DNA from: Latrodectus hesperus
Taxonomy: Eukaryota; Arthropoda; Arachnida; Araneae; Theridiidae
DNA length: 64,000 nucleotides
Assembly (NCBI GenBank): GCA_037975125.1
Contig: CM075857.1
Span: forward strand, 42,483,172 to 42,547,171
Reading direction: 5' to 3'
In this document: positions 28,301-43,453 of the stretch, piece by piece
How positions within the stretch are numbered: the first letter of the stretch is position 1
Layout: each line of letters starts with the position of its first letter
Made by a program: the position numbers and the translations under genes
Notes under the pieces: model-generated
Told to the model about the DNA's origin: nothing
Databases searched by the model: none
The model's input: the letters and a program-made list of their open reading frames with translations, nothing else

Positions 28301-29237
28301 CAAGCAAAAGCTATTTTCCTTAACATTTTTGTCTTTATACCATTAGTTAGATGATCTTTATTAAAGTCGACAGCACCCAGTTACGGAATTGCTGAAAAAA
28401 TTCTAACGCATATTTAATTTCAAACGATTTTTTCTTCGTCACAATTTTTCTTATTTGAGAGAGTTCAACAATTAGTTTTTGTCAAAGAACGTTGTTTTCG
28501 ATGGATAACATGACAGTTTCGAAAAAATAATTTTTTCTCACTCGACAGCTAATTTATTTTCTTCTAATTTTCAAATGCAATAAATTAATTTCTTGTTTTC
28601 GAAATGCATAAAAATCATAAAAATACCCTCTTTTATTTCTGTCATTTATTAAAATAGATATCTAATGTGACATTTTTACGTCACTCAGAATACGTTATGC
28701 GATGTTTTTCTTAAATTGCATATAAACAGAAAATTATTGAGATAATGCATGAAATTTTTTTTGAATTGTCAATTAAAAAAATCTCTAAGTAATTGCATTT
28801 TTAAATGAAAATACAGTGGAAGGTAATAACATTTGTTTTTAAGTACTTTTTCCATCGAAAGTCATCTAAGTTGATTTTACCTTAAAAACATTACAATTAT
28901 AATTATGACAATTCTGGAGAAATTATGAGTAATTCTCCAAGGAAAAAAATACCCAGAATATAATTGAAATATATGAATACACACAATGAGAATAAAATTA
29001 AATAGTTTATATGAACTCCCAATGGTTACTAATAAAAATTGGTCTCTTTTATCTAAACTACAGTTCAAAACATCAGTGTGAATCATTGTGTCTTAAATTT
29101 GGTGGCTGATGTTAATTAAATTTATGATGAGAATAAGCATTTAAAGTGCTGTAATCTATCTATCTATATATATGTGTGTGTGTGTGTTTATGGAGAAGGT
29201 AAAAAATTGAAATAATTTTAAACTATTTTATTTTCTT
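25326..29237. other. Intronic AT-rich sequence, no exon seen
   Basis: Part of the 12.6-kb intron between 24861 and 37510. The minus-strand frame at 26845-27057 sits in a slightly GC-richer patch but has no recognisable domain. A small (TG)n run lies near 29170-29186. Confidence 0.45.
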
Positions 29238-29279
29238 GATTGTCTTTAGTGCACACTTCATAATTATGCGCCTTGAGCT

Positions 29280-29570
29280 TATGACGTCGCTTAGTGGACA
29301 GCATAATATCCGAAACAATTGTAAGGCATTTTAATATCTTTCACGTAAATTGTATTCCAGAAAGACTTTTCATTGGTAATAGGTCGTACTCACGAATCAC
29401 AAGGGTGAAAACCCGGAAAACTCCCAAACACTCACCCCGACAGACGTGCCTGCAGAACTCAAAAACGCAACATCAATATCCCATCGTTCATTAGTGGCTG
29501 GGATCGAATCTGAGACTTCATGTTTCAAAAAGCACTGTTCTACCATTAGGCCATGGTGACCTCTGAATTT
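29280..29570 (-). mobile_element. tRNA-derived SINE, family D
   Basis: The minus-strand head has the A-box 'tggcctaatggtagaac' and B-box 'agattcgatcccagc' (29490-29565). The body contains the block whose plus-strand sequence is 'ggaaaactcccaaacactca' and 'cagacgtgcctgcag'. The same blocks recur at 40095-40440, 50085-50270 and 54735-54970. Confidence 0.72.
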
Positions 29571-29754
29571 GTGTAAAAACAGAAAGTACTTATGAAACTA
29601 TTTATGATAGGATTTTATTTTCTTCTTAAATAAACATTTGTTTGTAAATTGCACTGCCCTACTTTTTTTTCTTTTTTAAATTTTAATTGTGGTTTTTATT
29701 TTAAAAAAAAAGAGGTAAATGTCTCGGGTGATTTTCAGATTTGGTATTACGGCA

Positions 29755-29864
<110 letters not shown>

Positions 29865-30102
29865 CATACACATTTAGCTTACCATGGTAATTCCTTTTAT
29901 TTTAAAGCTGTTAATGTAATAAAGAAAAATGATCTTATCATATGTAGAAACGTTCATCAAATTCTTACAACTACCGTAATAGTATAATTTACAATAATAC
30001 TCATTTCAGATGAGCGTAACAAGTACAGGTGTAAGTAATTATGTATTTCTTGAGCAATCAGATTGTCTTTAGTGCACACTTCATAATTATGCGCCTTGAG
30101 CT

Positions 30103-30390
30103 TATGACGTCGCTTAGTGGACAGCATAATATCCGAAACAATTGTAAGGCATTTTAATATCTTTCACGTAAATTGTATTCCAGAAAGACTTTTCATTGGT
30201 AATAGGTCGTACTCACGAATCACAAGGGTGAAAACCCGGAAAACTCCCAAACACTCACCCCGACAGACGTGCCTGCAGAACTCAAAAACGCAACATCAAT
30301 ATCCCATCGTTCATTAGTGGCTGGGATCGAATCTGAGACTTCATGTTTCAAAAAGCACTGTTCTACCATTAGGCCATGACCTCTGAATTT
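30103..30390 (-). mobile_element. SINE family D, duplicated copy
   Basis: Duplicate of 29280-29570, carried by the tandem duplication rather than by a separate insertion. It lacks three bases at the A-box end. Confidence 0.72.
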
Positions 30391-30574
30391 GTGTAAAAAC
30401 AGAAAGTACTTATGAAACTATTTATGATAGGATTTTATTTTCTTCTTAAATAAACATTTGTTTGTAAATTGCACTGCCCTACTTTTTTTTCTTTTTTAAA
30501 TTTTAATTGTGGTTTTTATTTTAAAAAAAAAGAGGTAAATGTCTCGGGTGATTTTCAGATTTGGTATTACGGCA

Positions 30575-30684
<110 letters not shown>

Positions 30685-30880
30685 CATACACATTTAGCTT
30701 ACCATGGTAATTCCTTTTATTTTAAAGCTGTTAATGTAATAAAGAAAAATGATCTTATCATATGTAGAAACGTTCATCAAATTCTTACAACTACCGTAAT
30801 AGTATAATTTATAATAATACTCATTTCAGATGAGCGTAACAAGTACAGGTGTAAGTAATTATATATTTCTTGAGCAATCA

Positions 30881-33684
30881 GCAATATATTGGCGAAAATT
30901 GCATTAATTTCAGATTGTTTATTCATTAATAATGATTTTCATATTTCAAATTTATCACCAACTCATGTTCGTTATTTTTCCCTCGAGCTTTTTTCCCCCA
31001 AGGGAAATAAATTTTACAAAACTTGCCTGAAACTATACTAGCTAAAAATATTTATGAATATGAAATATAGCACAGATATTGCTAATTACTTACAACTATA
31101 TCGTCCTACAAATATTTCAGTCCATACATAAGGACATTTATTAAGAACACACCTTTGAATATTCAGAATATTTTATTCTCCTATTCATTATTCTGAAGCG
31201 GTTCTCTGTTTCTCACGATGAATGGAATGTGATAGAAAAGATTTTCATACATAATTAAGAACGTTTATTGGCAATTAGTTAACAGCACTTAAGAACAGCT
31301 TTGAATATTTAGGATATTTTACTCTGCATCCGGAATCGACTTTTGGTTTTTCTCGATTATTGGGAAATAAGACAGAAAATCCCTGCCCATCCACCGAATA
31401 TGGGGAAAAAAGCCAATCGAAAAGGGGAAAGGGGGTATTTGAGGAAGTAATCATAATTCCGTCCTCTTCATTTCCTGGAGTTAAGCGACATTACCGACCT
31501 CCCCCCCCCCTTCCTCTCAATTCGTTCTGTTGCTGTTTCCATTTTACTTTTTTAAAAACTTTCCATTGCATTCTCAAATGACTGAAATCAGATTCTTTTT
31601 TCGGTTGTTGTTTCCGAAATTGTATTTTAAAGAATCTATTTTTAAGAAAAATTCAATGATGATAAATTAGTTCTCCATTTTGAAAATATTTTTTTATCTA
31701 TATAATTTTTGTAATATAATTTTTAAATAAATTTTGAGTAAAAGGAAAAATTCAATCAAATCTCATACTTTGTAAATTCTTTGCAAATTTCTTTAATTAT
31801 TAGTAATTAATCCTTCCTGTAAATTATTAATAATTAATACTTTGTAAATTCCTCTAAAAAATTTTTAAAAATTTTCCTCGCTAATTCTCAATAAAATTTT
31901 TAAAATCTTAAATATTCTTTTTCTACATTTTTAATGCATTTTGGAATTTCGTTACATTTTTTTTATCTTTCTATATGGGAACTATAAGAATAAATACGTA
32001 TATTATTTAAACAAAAAAATTCGAAATGTGTTGCCTTATAATAATTATAGCATTCTAAATGCATTTATAGATACAATATAGCATTAATAATTGGTATACT
32101 ACATTTGTGCTTTTTTATATTCAATTTCTTACTAATGTATCATATAAAAATCACTATTTGGCATATCTTTTTCTAATTTTGGCGGTAATATGTAGGTGCC
32201 TTAATATCTAAATTAGTTTAGAATTGTTGTTCAACATGCATTTAATGAATTTGTTATTAGTTAAGTTTTAAATTTCGTTTAAAACATTTTCGTTTTAAAT
32301 TAGTTAAGGGATTAAATTTCTTTGAATCTAAATTATTGAAATCTCATTTATTTGAATTTAGCAAATTAAGCTCATTTAATAGATGAGTTTGTGTAGAACT
32401 GCATTTTATATATGGCTTTTCAAAAACCTTTTTTCAGATCTCTATTCATCAATTTTGTTGGTTTTCAAATTTATGTCGTTAAAAATCAGTTTTTATGTTA
32501 GTAGTTTGGAAATGTACACTTCATCAAAGAGCGCTTAATGAAGTATTGTATCTAAAGTTTAAAAACTTATTTTTATTCCATACCATTTAATTTATTTATA
32601 AATAGAAGAATTTTGTTAATAAGCCAATGAATGTTGTTTCTGTTGGTCGAAGTTTTAAACAACTTTTAGATTTCATCTGTTCGCCTGGCATTTAATATTA
32701 ATTTTTAAAATAAATTTATTCTCTCAGATTGTGAATTGACACTGATTTTCTATGGATATTACTATAAATTAAGAATATTTTTAAAAAATATCGAAATTAT
32801 ACTAAAAATGTTAAAGTTTCGATTGTAATTCTTCATTTTCTTATTAAATTATAATCATGAATTGATTTAGAATTATTTTCATTTACTTTTAATTTTATTC
32901 TTATCTAAGAGTTCATCTTTTCTCTATTTAGTAATTCATTGCAGCTTCTGTCTTTCATTTTTAATTGATATTATTAATGCAACATACTTTGCATCTCATT
33001 TAAATTTATTATCCCTATTAACATTACTAATCTGAACTATTGAGTAAATTATCGTTCCTCGAGTGTGTTGGATAATAAACCATTTAAATTGTCACTTGTT
33101 AATTTTGATAAATATATATCTGATAAACAGTTGGAGTTTGGTGTTAAATCTACAAATTAAAATGTAGGATACCTACGTAATCAAACTTTTCATCGAAAAT
33201 ATAATTATCTAATAGACACATATAAATTAAACTAAGAAGTTTTTTTATATACTTAATTTTTTTATTTATGAACTAAAGTAAGAGGTTTACAGATAACAAA
33301 AAATAAGAATTCTAAACTGATCAATATATATAATAAGAGAAAATATACGATGAGCGTGCTGCTTAAACTTAGAAATGAGTCCATGTATGAACAAGGGATT
33401 TTTATGTGGTGTGATAACCTTCTGTATCCAGTCCATAAAGAAAGTTTCCTTTTTTACCTGAAAGACGTACTTCTGAAAATATAAGGGATGTATTTTTCAT
33501 CGGCAAGAAACTTCTAGAACGTTTTAGAACATTCGAGTGCTAGTTTCATCATCAGTAAATTTCTAAGAACTTTCGGAACTGATTAGAACTGAACTGTCCA
33601 AAAAAATACAGAACATTCTAGAATGTTCAAGAATAGTCTGGAACATCTCAGATTCCCTGATATGAATATCTATATACAATTTTC
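30881..33684. other. Intronic AT-rich sequence, one GC-richer patch
   Basis: No exon is supported. A patch at about 31360-31555 is GC-richer with a run of Cs near 31500. It could be a regulatory element, but no specific motif is diagnostic. Confidence 0.4.
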
Positions 33685-34488
33685 AGTGGAATGCCTTCGA
33701 CTAAAACTGGGATCTCGGCCCATACTACTCAAAAATCTCAACTCTCCAAAAAATTAAGTAATGGAACAAGGATGATCGTCAAATGCTATGGAATAACACC
33801 CACGAAGTCGAAATTATGACTGCAAATGACAAAGGACACACAGTATTTATATCCCCAGAATACCAATTATCTTCTGCTGAATGCCAATTCAGTTTAAAAG
33901 GCAGCATTTTCCAATTAAATTAATCTATAGTTGGCACAGGTGCCGTATAATCCAGGATGTCAAATTCTGAGATTGGCGATTTTTTGTCGGATTTTCTTAT
34001 ATATCTGGCAACCTCGTTTTTATTACATCATACATATGGAGACCTATAAGAATTACGCAGAAAATTCTAGTTTGGTAACCCTAGTATTTACGTCATCGTT
34101 CACGTCACGATACGTCATCTTGGCAACATTTCTTCATCGCCAAAAAAATTCAAAATTTGGAATCATGGATTATAGTTTTACAATTAGCAAAGCGCAAGGA
34201 TAAACTTTGAAAGATTTCTGCATCAATCTCAAAAGACACCTATTTTTCTCACGGTCAACTATACATAGCTCTCGAGTAAAAAATTCGAAAAATATATTTA
34301 CATATATACGTTGAATAACAAAATGAAAAATGTTGTTTACAAATAAGTATTGTAAATAGAAGTATTGTATTTAGAATATATTTTTAATAAAAAATGTGTA
34401 CCCCTTTTATACTTTTAAGTTTATCCTTTTATTCCAACTACCACACAAACTCATATCAACTTCCTGAGCGAAACCAGAATATCCCTAG
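33685..34488 (+). pseudogene. Helitron remnant: PIF1-like helicase C-terminus and 3' terminus
   Basis: Near 33693 the plus strand reads LRLKLGSRPILLKNLNSP, then after a frameshift LSNGTRMIVKCYG, the late PIF1 helicase block of Helitron RepHel proteins (family form ILLRNLDPPKLCNGTRLIV). Next comes QLSSAECQFSLK and, after an interruption of about 230 bases (33930-34160), DYSFTISKAQG followed by TLKDF...LFFSRSTIHSSRVK, matching the FAMTINKAQGQSL and GQLYVALSRV motifs. The sequence ...CCCTAG|T at 34483-34489 fits the CTRR 3' end of Helitrons inserted at A/T. Stops and frameshifts show it is dead. The Rep domain and 5' end were not found. Confidence 0.68.
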
Positions 34489-34489
34489 T

Positions 34490-37400
34490 TAGCAGAAACC
34501 CAGACAGTTACTTATAAAGTAAAGAGAGATTATTTATTTACTGAATTTTTTATTAATAATCTTAGATTGAAAAGAGATCAAATAAGAATAAAATTTAATA
34601 TTTAAAAATTTAATATCTGGCAACTTTGTGAGCATAAAATATTGAATATTTAAAATATTTACAAAAGCACATTGACTTACTGTTATTAAAATATAAATTT
34701 TTTAAGTTACATAATAAATTATTGCTTTAACCTTTATGTTACATACGTGAACTTTTACACTAGCACACCTAAAAATACAGCCTTAACTCAATGCTATATT
34801 ACACATCTGAAAAAACATTGAGTTTGAAATAAATTATATTTCTAATTATTATGAAGAAATATAATTTATCTTGAAGTATTCAATTTAATTCACATTTGCC
34901 GAAAAAGCATATACAAATTGATGAATGTCTTCTTGATTTTATATCTTTATTTTAACCTCATTATTTTAGTAAATATAATTCATTAAACTTTTTCCTTTAA
35001 TAATATTAATAATAAGCTTTTTGAAGTAAATAATATTAGTTGGAATAATTTATTTGAGCTTATTTGCATTTTGAGATTAATTAATATTCAGATTATATAC
35101 CAGCTTTAAAATAATATAAATCCCATTCCTAATTTAAGTGTGAGCTATATATAATTATATGAATAAGCATAGCGCCGTTAAATGGGATTGCTTTAATCCA
35201 GATTATATAAAATGCAATTTATAACTTAATGTAGTCATTAAATCAATAGTAATTACTTTAAAATTTCACATTCAAGCAATCACAACTCGTAATGAGTCAC
35301 ACGTTTTACATTGTTTCATAATCTCTGATTTAAAACCAGAAAGCTAGCACATCTTCAATTGATTTATTCTGGTGTACACATTTCGGCTGTGGAAGTAATG
35401 ATTTAGAGGAGAACATTCTGGCAGGCGAGATCAGAGGTTAGCGCATAATTATGCAGAATGAATTGTTGGCCCATCCCTTGCACTCTGAAGCAATATTGGA
35501 GAAGAGATTGAGATTAAATTCCGCTCGAAAATCACGCTAGCCTATCTGTGAAATCTCTTCACAGTACGTTCGATTATACATCATTATATACAAGCTGATT
35601 GTTCACAGTAAATTTATATAGATTATACGTCGACTGATACGAGGTACATGCTGTGTATGGTTTCATATTACAGTCTTTGCTTTTAATTGAACTGAAGGTC
35701 CTGACTGAACATTTATGATATAAAATGAAATGAATTTAGTGATCTACTAGTGCCTAATTTTTTCAACAGGTGACTACATTTATTGAAATTTTAATTTTCG
35801 AAAAAAAATTGTGTAATTGGCAATATATGTTGATTTAATTATTGTACTGTTGTATAAAATATCTTTAAGAGAGGGGATGCGATCGCCTTTAAATCAAGAC
35901 TTCGTAGGACAAGTGAAACAAGTCCACTTTTCCACATTATGATGGTTTTCTTGTTGAATACACGTGAAAATAATATTTTCGAATTTTGTGATATATTAAA
36001 TTAATCACAAATTCTAAACATTACAATATAGCAGTCTATGAATTCATTGCCTATTATCTTAATATATCTTAGAGATAAATTTCCGAATGGAAGCTGCAAA
36101 TACTATGTTTCAGTTGTGCTCTAAGCCACCCATGTTTGCTTACGAATAGTTATAACTAAAAATAATAGTTATAACACGCTTATTGTCGTTTATGTCCTAA
36201 GTTTCAGACATTAAATTTGTTACTTTTTAATTTGATTTAATATCTATACCAAGTGGAATTTAAGTTGTTGAATTGATAAAGTGTTTTGTTGAAAACATTA
36301 CAAAAATGTAATGCATTGCAGTCATTTCTTCTTCACTTTACCATTTAGTTTAATAAATTTTTTCAACAGAAAATTTAAAAGTTATCGAATCCTGATTATT
36401 TGGCAGCTCGCGTTACCATGCTGCTTATCTACTACAAAAATAGTTCGCGTCAATTTGTCTATGGTTGTCTATTGCTGTGGAAACAAGAAACGCTCTATTT
36501 TTGATCGGCAAAGCCAGAAGAAAGGCACCAACTTTGGTTTATTAAGAATAACAAAAGATACAAGCACTAAATACCACTAATACATACAACTTCATCCCCT
36601 TTTGAAATCAGCAATTCTTGTTACTATAGCAATCGCCACTAACCAGATTATTTGACAGGAGATGTTCTTGTGGTAGACAGACAATAGTTTGATTTTTCAT
36701 ATTTGCCTAAGATCATTGTACTCATAAAGAGTATGTTCATTTACGCTATTGTATTTTAAACCTAGTCTTTCTGTAAATTTAAACTCCAGCCAAATAAAGA
36801 TTTGGCTTAGTCCTACATCCGTAACGCGATGGATTTGGCAATATTAATATATGGTTTGTATGTTTATGTATTGCCATTTTAAGATTCACAATTTTTTAAT
36901 TATGAAACGCTAACGTATGCAGATGGTTATGAATAGCATGAATTTCGCCATTAGCGATATTTTTGAAAACCGTGCCAAACGCGTTACGTATACTAGGATT
37001 TTACCAAAGATTTTCGATTAAAATTCTCTATTGAATTTTAGTTGCTTGTTAATATTACTTATCACTATTGAATTCACTATTGAATTTTAGTGATAACATC
37101 TTTACTTTGATGTAGTTTAAATTTCTTAATTAATTTTAAAATTAGCGTCTTTCAGTTTATATTTCAAATCGTTGGCATTAATTTCTTATGTAATAACGAC
37201 TTTAAATAAAAGTGTGAAAGTAATAATTTGCTTATTAATATTGAAAATATTTAACTTATTGTTTTTTATGCCTAAAATACATGTTAATTATTAACATAAT
37301 ATCATAAATGTGGGTAATAAATTTTTCGATGAAAATATAAACGGCTTGTAAATGAAAGCAATACTTCAAATATATCGGTATTAATACAATTGGTTTTTTG

Positions 37401-37509
37401 TAATTCTTTTTTTATATAACTCTTAGTTGTGGTTTTAATAATTTGAATATACTCATTCTAAAATTAATGAGAATAACTAATTCTTTTTTCTTTTTCTTCT
37501 CTTTTTTAG
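34490..37509. other. Intronic AT-rich sequence, no exon seen
   Basis: Nothing firmly supported. At 36452-36578 a plus-strand frame reads MVVYCCGNKKRS, then QKKGTNFGLLRITKD, faintly like the start of a THAP zinc finger (MV.YCC...N ... I.FHRFPKD). The needed C-x-C...H spacing is not met, so this is only a possibility. A GC-richer patch lies at about 35380-35580. Confidence 0.35.
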
Positions 37510-37533
37510 AAATGGAGACAGTTATTTGATAAA
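37510..37533 (+). CDS. Rhomboid-related protein, 24-nt micro-exon (EF-hand helix)
   Basis: A long pyrimidine tract (TTCTTTTTTCTTTTTCTTCT...TTTTTTAG) is followed by AAATGGAGAC...GATAAA and the consensus donor GTAAGT. The 24 bases encode K-W-R-Q-L-F-D-K in phase 0 at both ends. Spliced to the exon at 39501 this gives WRQLFDK|FDNEGFGEI, a normal EF-hand entering helix plus loop. The same region in vertebrate RHBDL3 is W-K-V-L-F-D-Q-F-D followed by G-x-x-G-Y-I (recalled). Match to family, splice sites and phase together make it convincing despite its size. Confidence 0.75.
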
Positions 37534-39500
<1,967 letters not shown>

Positions 39501-39665
39501 TTCGACAACGAGGGCTTCGGCGAGATTCCGTGGGACGATTTCCTGGTGGCTCTGGAGAGCCCAGACTTCCAAGAGTGCATTGAGCCTTCCAAGAGGGAAG
39601 TCCTGGCGTCCAAGGCCAGAGAGAACAAGACCTACGCCATCACCTTCGACGACTTTGTCGCCGTG
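39501..39665 (+). CDS. Rhomboid-related protein, EF-hand exon (partial gene)
   Basis: A 165-base exon with much higher G+C than its surroundings, flanked by TATGTTTCAG and GTGAGT, open for exactly 55 codons in phase 0. It encodes FDNEGFGEIPWDDF (EF-hand 1 loop and exiting helix), LVALES, EPSKREVLASKA and a second EF-hand-like unit ending TFDDFVAV. Vertebrate RHBDL3 has the matching order FD..G..GYI...F...LES, P.KREVL, and QDFV, which is the basis for the call. EF-hand 1 has Phe at loop position 5, and EF-hand 2 has Arg at position 1, so calcium binding is doubtful in both. Rhomboids of this type are intramembrane serine proteases; the membrane domain with Gly-x-Ser-Gly and His must lie beyond 64000. 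Confidence 0.78.
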
Positions 39666-40094
39666 GTGAGTTCGCCCATTCATTCCTTTTCTATAGCACA
39701 GCATGGCATGTTGCGTCATCTCTTCTCATTCTTAAACTGTCGAAAATACAGACAAATATATGAATTTTCCTAAAATTCATATGAGGTAGAGCACTTTATG
39801 AATTTTATGATTAACTACACTGAATTCTTTTTTCAATATCGTATTTCACTTTTATATGCATCCTTCACAATTTTTTTCTAAAATAAAGGATGTATATAAG
39901 CATGTGCATTAAGGCATACATTTTAACAAAGTTTAAAATGCACACTATAAATTCACATTACTTCTCATGAGCTTTCAAATGAACCCCACTATACTAATAT
40001 ATAAATTATTTTGCTGCCGCGCATTTTGGACACCCTAATGATAAGTATTTGTTAAATATGTAACGAGTGATATACCCTACTGGAAGATTATTTT

Positions 40095-40440
40095 TCATAG
40101 ATAGAAATCGTATTCCTGTGCCACCAGGGACAAAACTCGGAAAACTTCCAAGCATCCTTTCCGATAAATGTTGTCGAACCAACATGCTTCTCTGTGTCTA
40201 GCCCTGGATTGGGCTCTACCAGTGAGAAGCAGCTGGGGGAGAATTTTTGTTACAGCAGTGTCCAAGCGGAACACCTGCCACCCCAGGAGTTATCATTTCT
40301 CTCGTAGGACATTGCGACCACGAACTGTTTAACTTGTTCCAACCGCCTTTAGTGAACACGGGGGATCTTCAGTTAAACCAGGATTCGAGCTCTCTACCTT
40401 CTCATGATGAGAACGGTATACCAAGCAACTAGGCCAACGT
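40095..40440 (-). mobile_element. SINE family D copy
   Basis: Shares the 'cggaaaacttccaagcatcc' block with 29280-29570. The minus-strand head has 'tggcctagttgcttggtata' (A-box-like) and 'gagctcgaatcctgg' (B-box-like). Confidence 0.55.
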
Positions 40441-40464
40441 GTCTTTGCTCCGATGGATGTGGTT

Positions 40465-40575
40465 ACGGAAAATAAAAACTCAACCCCGCGCTCCCAGTAT
40501 TTAACAGGAGCTGGTATCGAATGCAGGATTCTCTACTCAGAAAAGTGCAGTTCTACCAATAGGCAGTAGTGAATC
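40465..40575 (-). mobile_element. SINE family D head fragment
   Basis: Minus-strand 'ggtagaactgcacttttctg' and 'tgcattcgataccagc' parallel the head of 29490-29565. It abuts the previous copy. Confidence 0.5.
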
Positions 40576-43397
40576 TGGATATAAATATTTAAGAATTCGA
40601 GATTTATTTATTTAGTAAAACGAAATGTTATTTTACAATTCAGAAAATAGTTTTGTGGTTTTATGGTGAAATCGCTTATGCTTATTCCTTTAACTTATCA
40701 TTGTATCAACTTAATAATAAATTGACACTATCATTTTTTTTAATTCGTCAACTTGACTAAAGATTTCTGAGTTTAAATTTAATATTTTTACTACATATTT
40801 TTAAATGAGAAAAAATGTAGATAAATTCATCGTCGAGTGTCTCATTTTTTTCTTCTTTAAGATGCCGGTTTTGAGGGTCTTCTCGAAATTTATGTTGAAG
40901 AGGAGATAATCGAATCCAGAATAAAAATCGAAAGTTAGAATTTTAGTATATTTTTCCTTGAGTAGGATCTTTGTAAGTTATAAAAGCCTATTTAAACTCA
41001 GCACTTCATTTAATAAACATCCACAGTAAAATAGCTTGTAAAAGTAAATAACTTAATAATAATTGTAATAAACCCAATGTTCAGTATGGTTAGTTTCCTA
41101 AAAATATTCGAAAGTTTTTTCTTGAATTCTGTTTATTACTCTAATATTAGTGGATAAAAACTATTCAGGCTTGAAAATGCAATAATTTTTATACATTATT
41201 TTTAAATTGAGGAAATGAATAATTTTAAGAAAATAAATAAAACACTCAATTTTTTAAAATGCCTGCTAATGAATTAATTAACATTTATATTTGATTACAA
41301 GTTTCGATCACATACTTTTGATAAATTTATGATACATTTCATTGGTTTTGACAATTTTTTTTAAAAAATTAAATTTAAGAAAATTCTAATTTTTGAGTTT
41401 ATAATACATTATTACTTTTGTTGTATACGTATAAAAATGCTGTAATGTTAGAAAAAAATTGACACAAACACACATCGATACAAGTTAAGTAAATTAATTT
41501 ATAAAAAAATGTAATTAGATATATTGGTTATATGTGCAAAAAGAAATGCATGCTCGAAAGGGGAAATACGCAAAAAACCCACTAAATTATTATTGTGACT
41601 TATTTCCTTAAAATTTCAAATTCGCAAATTCGCTTTTCATTTTTCGCTTTCATTTTTCTTTTCGCTTTTCATTTTTCTTTGGAACGAATATAATCTTTTT
41701 TAATCACTCTTATTTTTAAAAAACAATAACGTGTACTGGAAGATAAATATTAAGCAATACATAAAATAAAAAAACGTTTTCTTGTATAAAATTTTTATAT
41801 CAGACTTCCCCCCCCCCATTGTTAATTAAATTCAATTATTGAATCCCACATTTTGATAGTGTTATTCAATTAAAATCTGTTTTCAGTCATTTATGTAATT
41901 TTTTCATTTCATGTTAACTATTTAACTTAGTATCAATAATGTGCAATCAAAGGTAATGGCAGCCTAGTGAAAAGAGAAAAAAGTTGACAGATAAGAAAGG
42001 AGCTATTGCATTTCCCCTGCTTTGACGTAGGTGAAAGTATTAATAGTTAACAAATATTGCTCCCTTTTCTTATTTATATAAATATCATTTTTTTAAATAA
42101 CTTCACACATTATTAACTTTTTTTAAAAATCTCCACACATTATTTCACGATCTTAACATTCCTGCTTCTATTTTCTTTGTATTTGTTGCTTTTCTCTCTC
42201 GTTACATTTGAAATTACGGGATATGATATATACCATAAAGATGAAATTTTCTCGAATAGTTGTAGTATTTTCTTCATTCAAACTTTCAACCTCTCCATTA
42301 AAAGATCATGACTTTCTCGAAATCTAAAAAAAAAGCTTTATTTTTCACCAAAATTATTTTCTTGAAAATATTTATATTAATATACGACTTCATTAGCTAG
42401 ATATTGTTAATTTAGTATAATAATTTCTCAGGTGTTCCTTATAGACTGGAGAAGTTTCATTACTTGCTTGTATAAATAAGATATAAAATTTATTGGCTAT
42501 TAGTAATGCTTCTTATTAATTAACAAGTGCTGAAATTTTATTATACATAGTTGTCAAAACTTAAAGCAGTTATTTATGTCAACGATGAAAACACTATATT
42601 ACTCAACATAGAGCAAAAATTGAACGTAGAATTATTATAATGTTAAAAAATATAATTTTTCTTGCATTCAGAGCCGAATGCCTTAGCGCATATCTTGAGA
42701 TGTTTTTAGAATTCTGGGAATAATTTTAACTGTTTAGTAATTGCATTTTTCAAATCAGCTCTTGTTTATAAGGCTGTCTTCACAAATTTTTTTAAAAGTG
42801 TCTGAATACTAAAAATTATGTGTGATGCTCTGATTTTTAAAAATTGTAACAGTTCTTCGAAGAAATAAATGGGAATATAAAGGAAAAACGTAAATGTTCT
42901 AGTTCTTTGTTTCCGCATAACAACTTATATGAAATGATGCTTCATTGTGAAAACTGTTTTGTTCAAAATATGAGTACTCTTGCAGAAGAATCAATGGAAA
43001 TAAATAGTTGCTCTTTCATCAAACTTCTGCAGAATAAATTCGAAGAAAGTAAATGAGAAAATCTGAATGCTTTATAGTGGTTTCATTTTTTATCATACAA
43101 TTTTATATCATAAAAAAAAGTTATTAAATCAATAAAATTCTAGCAAACGATAAATTTTAAAAATAAAAATAGAATTTGTAAATTATTTTTAAAATTGAAG
43201 TACTTAAAGAATAACCTTTTTTCTATGAAGACTTATTATTTTTTTTTTAAATTTTAATATTAATTTAATACTTCTTTGTGACTTATTTTTTTAGTTATTT
43301 GTAAATAAAACTCAAAACTCATTGACGTAATTCACTTTTTCATTCGAATACTTGACAAAATTTAAGATCTTTTTCATCCTTGTATTATTTACTCAAC
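40576..43397. other. AT-rich sequence, no gene seen
   Basis: No exon continuing the rhomboid-type gene was found here. A short C-run lies near 41808-41818, and 'ttcgcttttcatttttc' is repeated at about 41630-41680. Confidence 0.45.
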
Positions 43398-43453
43398 ACT
43401 ATTTCGCTTATTTTACAATTTCGTGAAAGAAATTGTAAAATAAGGGAAATAGT
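43398..43453. repeat. Near-perfect 25-bp inverted repeat with 6-base loop
   Basis: The left arm 43398-43422 (ACTATTTCGCTTATTTTACA...) pairs with 43429-43453 across the loop GTGAAA, with a single mismatch (G opposite G). Such a stem-loop in AT-rich DNA could be a cruciform, a hairpin RNA or a chance palindrome from a small inversion. Confidence 0.9.
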
